A stretch of 64,000 nucleotides of DNA from Pseudomonas sp. BP8. GTDB lineage: Bacteria > Pseudomonadota > Gammaproteobacteria > Pseudomonadales > Pseudomonadaceae. Location of the stretch: positions 4,928,501 through 4,992,500 of the forward strand of contig NZ_JAGINK010000001.1 in assembly GCF_017875955.1 (NCBI RefSeq), read 5' to 3'. Position numbers and translations under genes: made by a program. Within the stretch, counting starts at the first letter, position 1. Each line of letters starts with the position of its first letter. Below the pieces are notes generated by a model, which saw nothing but the letters and a program-made list of their open reading frames with translations, was not told the origin of the DNA and did not search any database. Below are positions 62,630-64,000 of the stretch, piece by piece.

Positions 62630-63526
62630 TCACCTAACCTGGCCAACAGCCTCCACTGCCAAGCGTTCCTCCAGCACCTGCAAGAACGCCCGCGCCGCCG
62701 GCGTCGGACTGTTCGCCCACACCGCGTACACATGCCGCACCGGCGCATCGGTCAAACGCACCAGACTCACCCGCTCAAATCCTTGGGCAGTGCGCTCCGG
62801 CACCAAACCCAGCGCCATCCCGCGCTGGACGAACTTCTCCACCAGGCGGATATGACCTATTTCAAACTGCACCCGGCGCACCAACCCCGCCGCCATAAAG
62901 GCCTCATCGGTCTGCCGCCGCGCGCCCGTGCCCTCGGGAAAGTCCACCAACACCTGATCGGCAAGGTCCGCCAGCGCCAAACACTCGTTCCCCGCCAGAG
63001 GGTGCTCTGGCGGCAACACCGCCACCAACGCCTCACGCCCCAGCAAGCGGTGCTGCACGCCCTGCAGTAACTCGCCTTCCCACAAGCCGATGAAGCCCAC
63101 ATCCAGGCGCCGCTCGCACACGTCAGCCACTAGCAATTCGCTCTTGGCAGTCAGCAAGCGCACATCCACCGCCGGATACCGCCCATGAAACACTGCCAAC
63201 AGGTCGACCAGGTCCAGCGCCGTCAACGAACTGATCTCGCCAATCGACAACCTGCCGCGCACTTGCCCGCAGGCCGCCGCAACGTCATCGGCAATCCGCT
63301 GAGTCGCCTCCAGCGCCGGCCGCGCGCTGAGCACGAACGCTTCGCCGGCCGGGGTCAGGCGCACCCGTCGCGACGTGCGCTCGAACAAGCTCACCCCCAA
63401 CGCCGCCTCCAACCGCGCGACCTGATGGCTAAGCGCCGACTGGACCACGTGGCAACGCTCGGCCGCGCGAGTAAAACTACCGGTGTCAGCGACGGCCAAG
63501 GCGTATTCGAGCTGCTTGAGGTTCAT
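62630..63526 (-). CDS. LysR-type transcriptional regulator
   Basis: The 298-residue protein has the N-terminal helix-turn-helix (LEYALAVADTGSFTRAAERCHVVQSALSHQVARLEAALGVSLF) with a normal LysR start MNLKQ. The effector domain (GRLSIGEISSLTALDLVDLL) follows. It is divergently placed from the MFS transporter gene with about 108 bp between, the usual arrangement for a LysR regulator controlling its neighbour. The inter-gene region contains the sequence TATACATTGGCGTCATGACT, with no clear T-N11-A site that I can fix with confidence. Confidence 0.88.
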   Translation of the reverse strand: MNLKQLEYALAVADTGSFTRAAERCHVVQSALSHQVARLEAALGVSLFERTSRRVRLTPAGEAFVLSARPALEATQRIADDVAAACGQVRGRLSIGEISSLTALDLVDLLAVFHGRYPAVDVRLLTAKSELLVADVCERRLDVGFIGLWEGELLQGVQHRLLGREALVAVLPPEHPLAGNECLALADLADQVLVDFPEGTGARRQTDEAFMAAGLVRRVQFEIGHIRLVEKFVQRGMALGLVPERTAQGFERVSLVRLTDAPVRHVYAVWANSPTPAARAFLQVLEERLAVEAVGQVR

Positions 63527-63634
63527 CGATTGATCTGTAAACGAGATAGAAAGGCTGAAAACTATACATTGGCGTCATGACTGTTATCTACCGATACTGT
63601 GCGCACCTTTCCCCTGCCCGCAACGAGATTTTCC

Positions 63635-64000
63635 ATGAACGCCCCGACCCTCAGTCGCGCCCTGATCCTGCTGATGGCGACCGCCACCGGCCTGGCGGTG
63701 GCCAGTAACTACTACGCCCAGCCGCTGCTGCACAGCATCGCCGAGCAGTTCGGCCTGAGCACTGCCAGCGCCGGGACCATCGTCATCACCGCGCAGCTCA
63801 GCTACGGCGCCGGCTTGCTGCTGCTGGCACCGCTGGGCGACCTGTTCGAACAGCGCCGGCTGATCGTCTGCATGATTGCCATCGCCACCCTCGGCCTGGT
63901 GATCAGTGCCTGCGCGCCGAACCTGCCGTGGTTGCTGGTGGGGACGGCGCTGACCGGGTTGTTTTCGGTGGTCGCGCAAATCCTCGTGCCGATGGCCGCC
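63635..64000 (+). CDS. MFS transporter, N-terminal part (runs off window)
   Basis: 122 residues are visible, in frame to the last base. The N-terminus MNAPTLSRALILLMA leads into TM1; the YYAQPLLHSIAEQFGLS pattern is typical of the DHA family of major facilitator proteins. TM2-TM4 follow (TIVITAQLSYGAGLLLLAPLGDLFEQRRLI, where GDxxxxRR is the MFS loop 2-3 motif). It is likely a drug or metabolite exporter regulated by the divergent LysR protein. Substrate unknown. Confidence 0.88.
   Translation, partial: MNAPTLSRALILLMATATGLAVASNYYAQPLLHSIAEQFGLSTASAGTIVITAQLSYGAGLLLLAPLGDLFEQRRLIVCMIAIATLGLVISACAPNLPWLLVGTALTGLFSVVAQILVPMAA

Overview
The window is high-GC bacterial chromosome with the gene content and repeats of a Pseudomonas of the P. 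putida/P. entomophila type. The backbone follows, from memory of P. aeruginosa PAO1, the order PA2811-PA2852: ABC exporter, glutathione transferase, acyl-CoA dehydrogenase, PA2817-type protein, Gly/Glu tRNA cluster, SagS-like hybrid kinase, glutathione peroxidase/MsrB, AlaA, HtpX, thiopurine methyltransferase, DeaD helicase, class II DAHP synthase, OhrR/Ohr, EF-P/EarP. The intergenic REP elements are of the P. putida type.

Layout. 1-5.4 kb: a truncated DUF2062 protein, a two-gene ABC exporter, a glutathione transferase and a large FadE-type acyl-CoA dehydrogenase. 5.5-7.0 kb: a 508-aa protein that proves to be an outlying member of a family found again in the island. 7.2-9.2 kb: a PA2817-type protein, then a fimbrial subunit and a PapD-type chaperone. 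9.2-32.8 kb: an accessory island. 33.0-36.7 kb: the fimbrial usher and a putative tip adhesin. The fimbrial set (subunit, chaperone, usher, adhesin) is therefore split by about 24 kb. 36.7-38.3 kb: a large palindromic repeat element. 38.3-38.8 kb: five tRNA genes. 39.2-64 kb: conserved housekeeping, redox and regulatory genes, with two more copies of the palindromic element.

The island holds an autotransporter; three paralogues of an Ig-like modular protein (9.2, 13.0 and 24.4 kb); two large paralogues of the 5.5-kb protein (19.1 and 22.0 kb) whose N-terminal halves resemble the P47/OrfX TULIP architecture; two RHS/YD-repeat proteins in opposite orientation; and a secreted protein with three Cys-containing repeats. 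One minus-strand operon reads Ig-like protein, TULIP-like, TULIP-like, short RHS. One plus-strand operon reads secreted repeat protein, long RHS with an intact core and a C-terminal cargo region.

Two observations tie the island together. First, 20-bp dyads of the LuxR-type form (NNCT-N12-AGNN, sharing AGAAATGYCAGTT) lie upstream of the 5.5-kb gene, the 13.0-kb gene and the four-gene operon, which suggests control by one LuxR-type regulator encoded elsewhere. Second, the first ~1215 bp of the two RHS genes are nearly identical and inverted, flanking 8.7 kb. Recombination between them would swap which upstream operon is joined to which RHS tail. I regard this lux-box-linked, potentially invertible RHS/TULIP-like locus as the most interesting part of the window. 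Its role as a toxin or insect-directed system is inference.

Coding starts were set by start codon and ribosome binding site. Family assignments come from motifs read by eye, and no database search was run.
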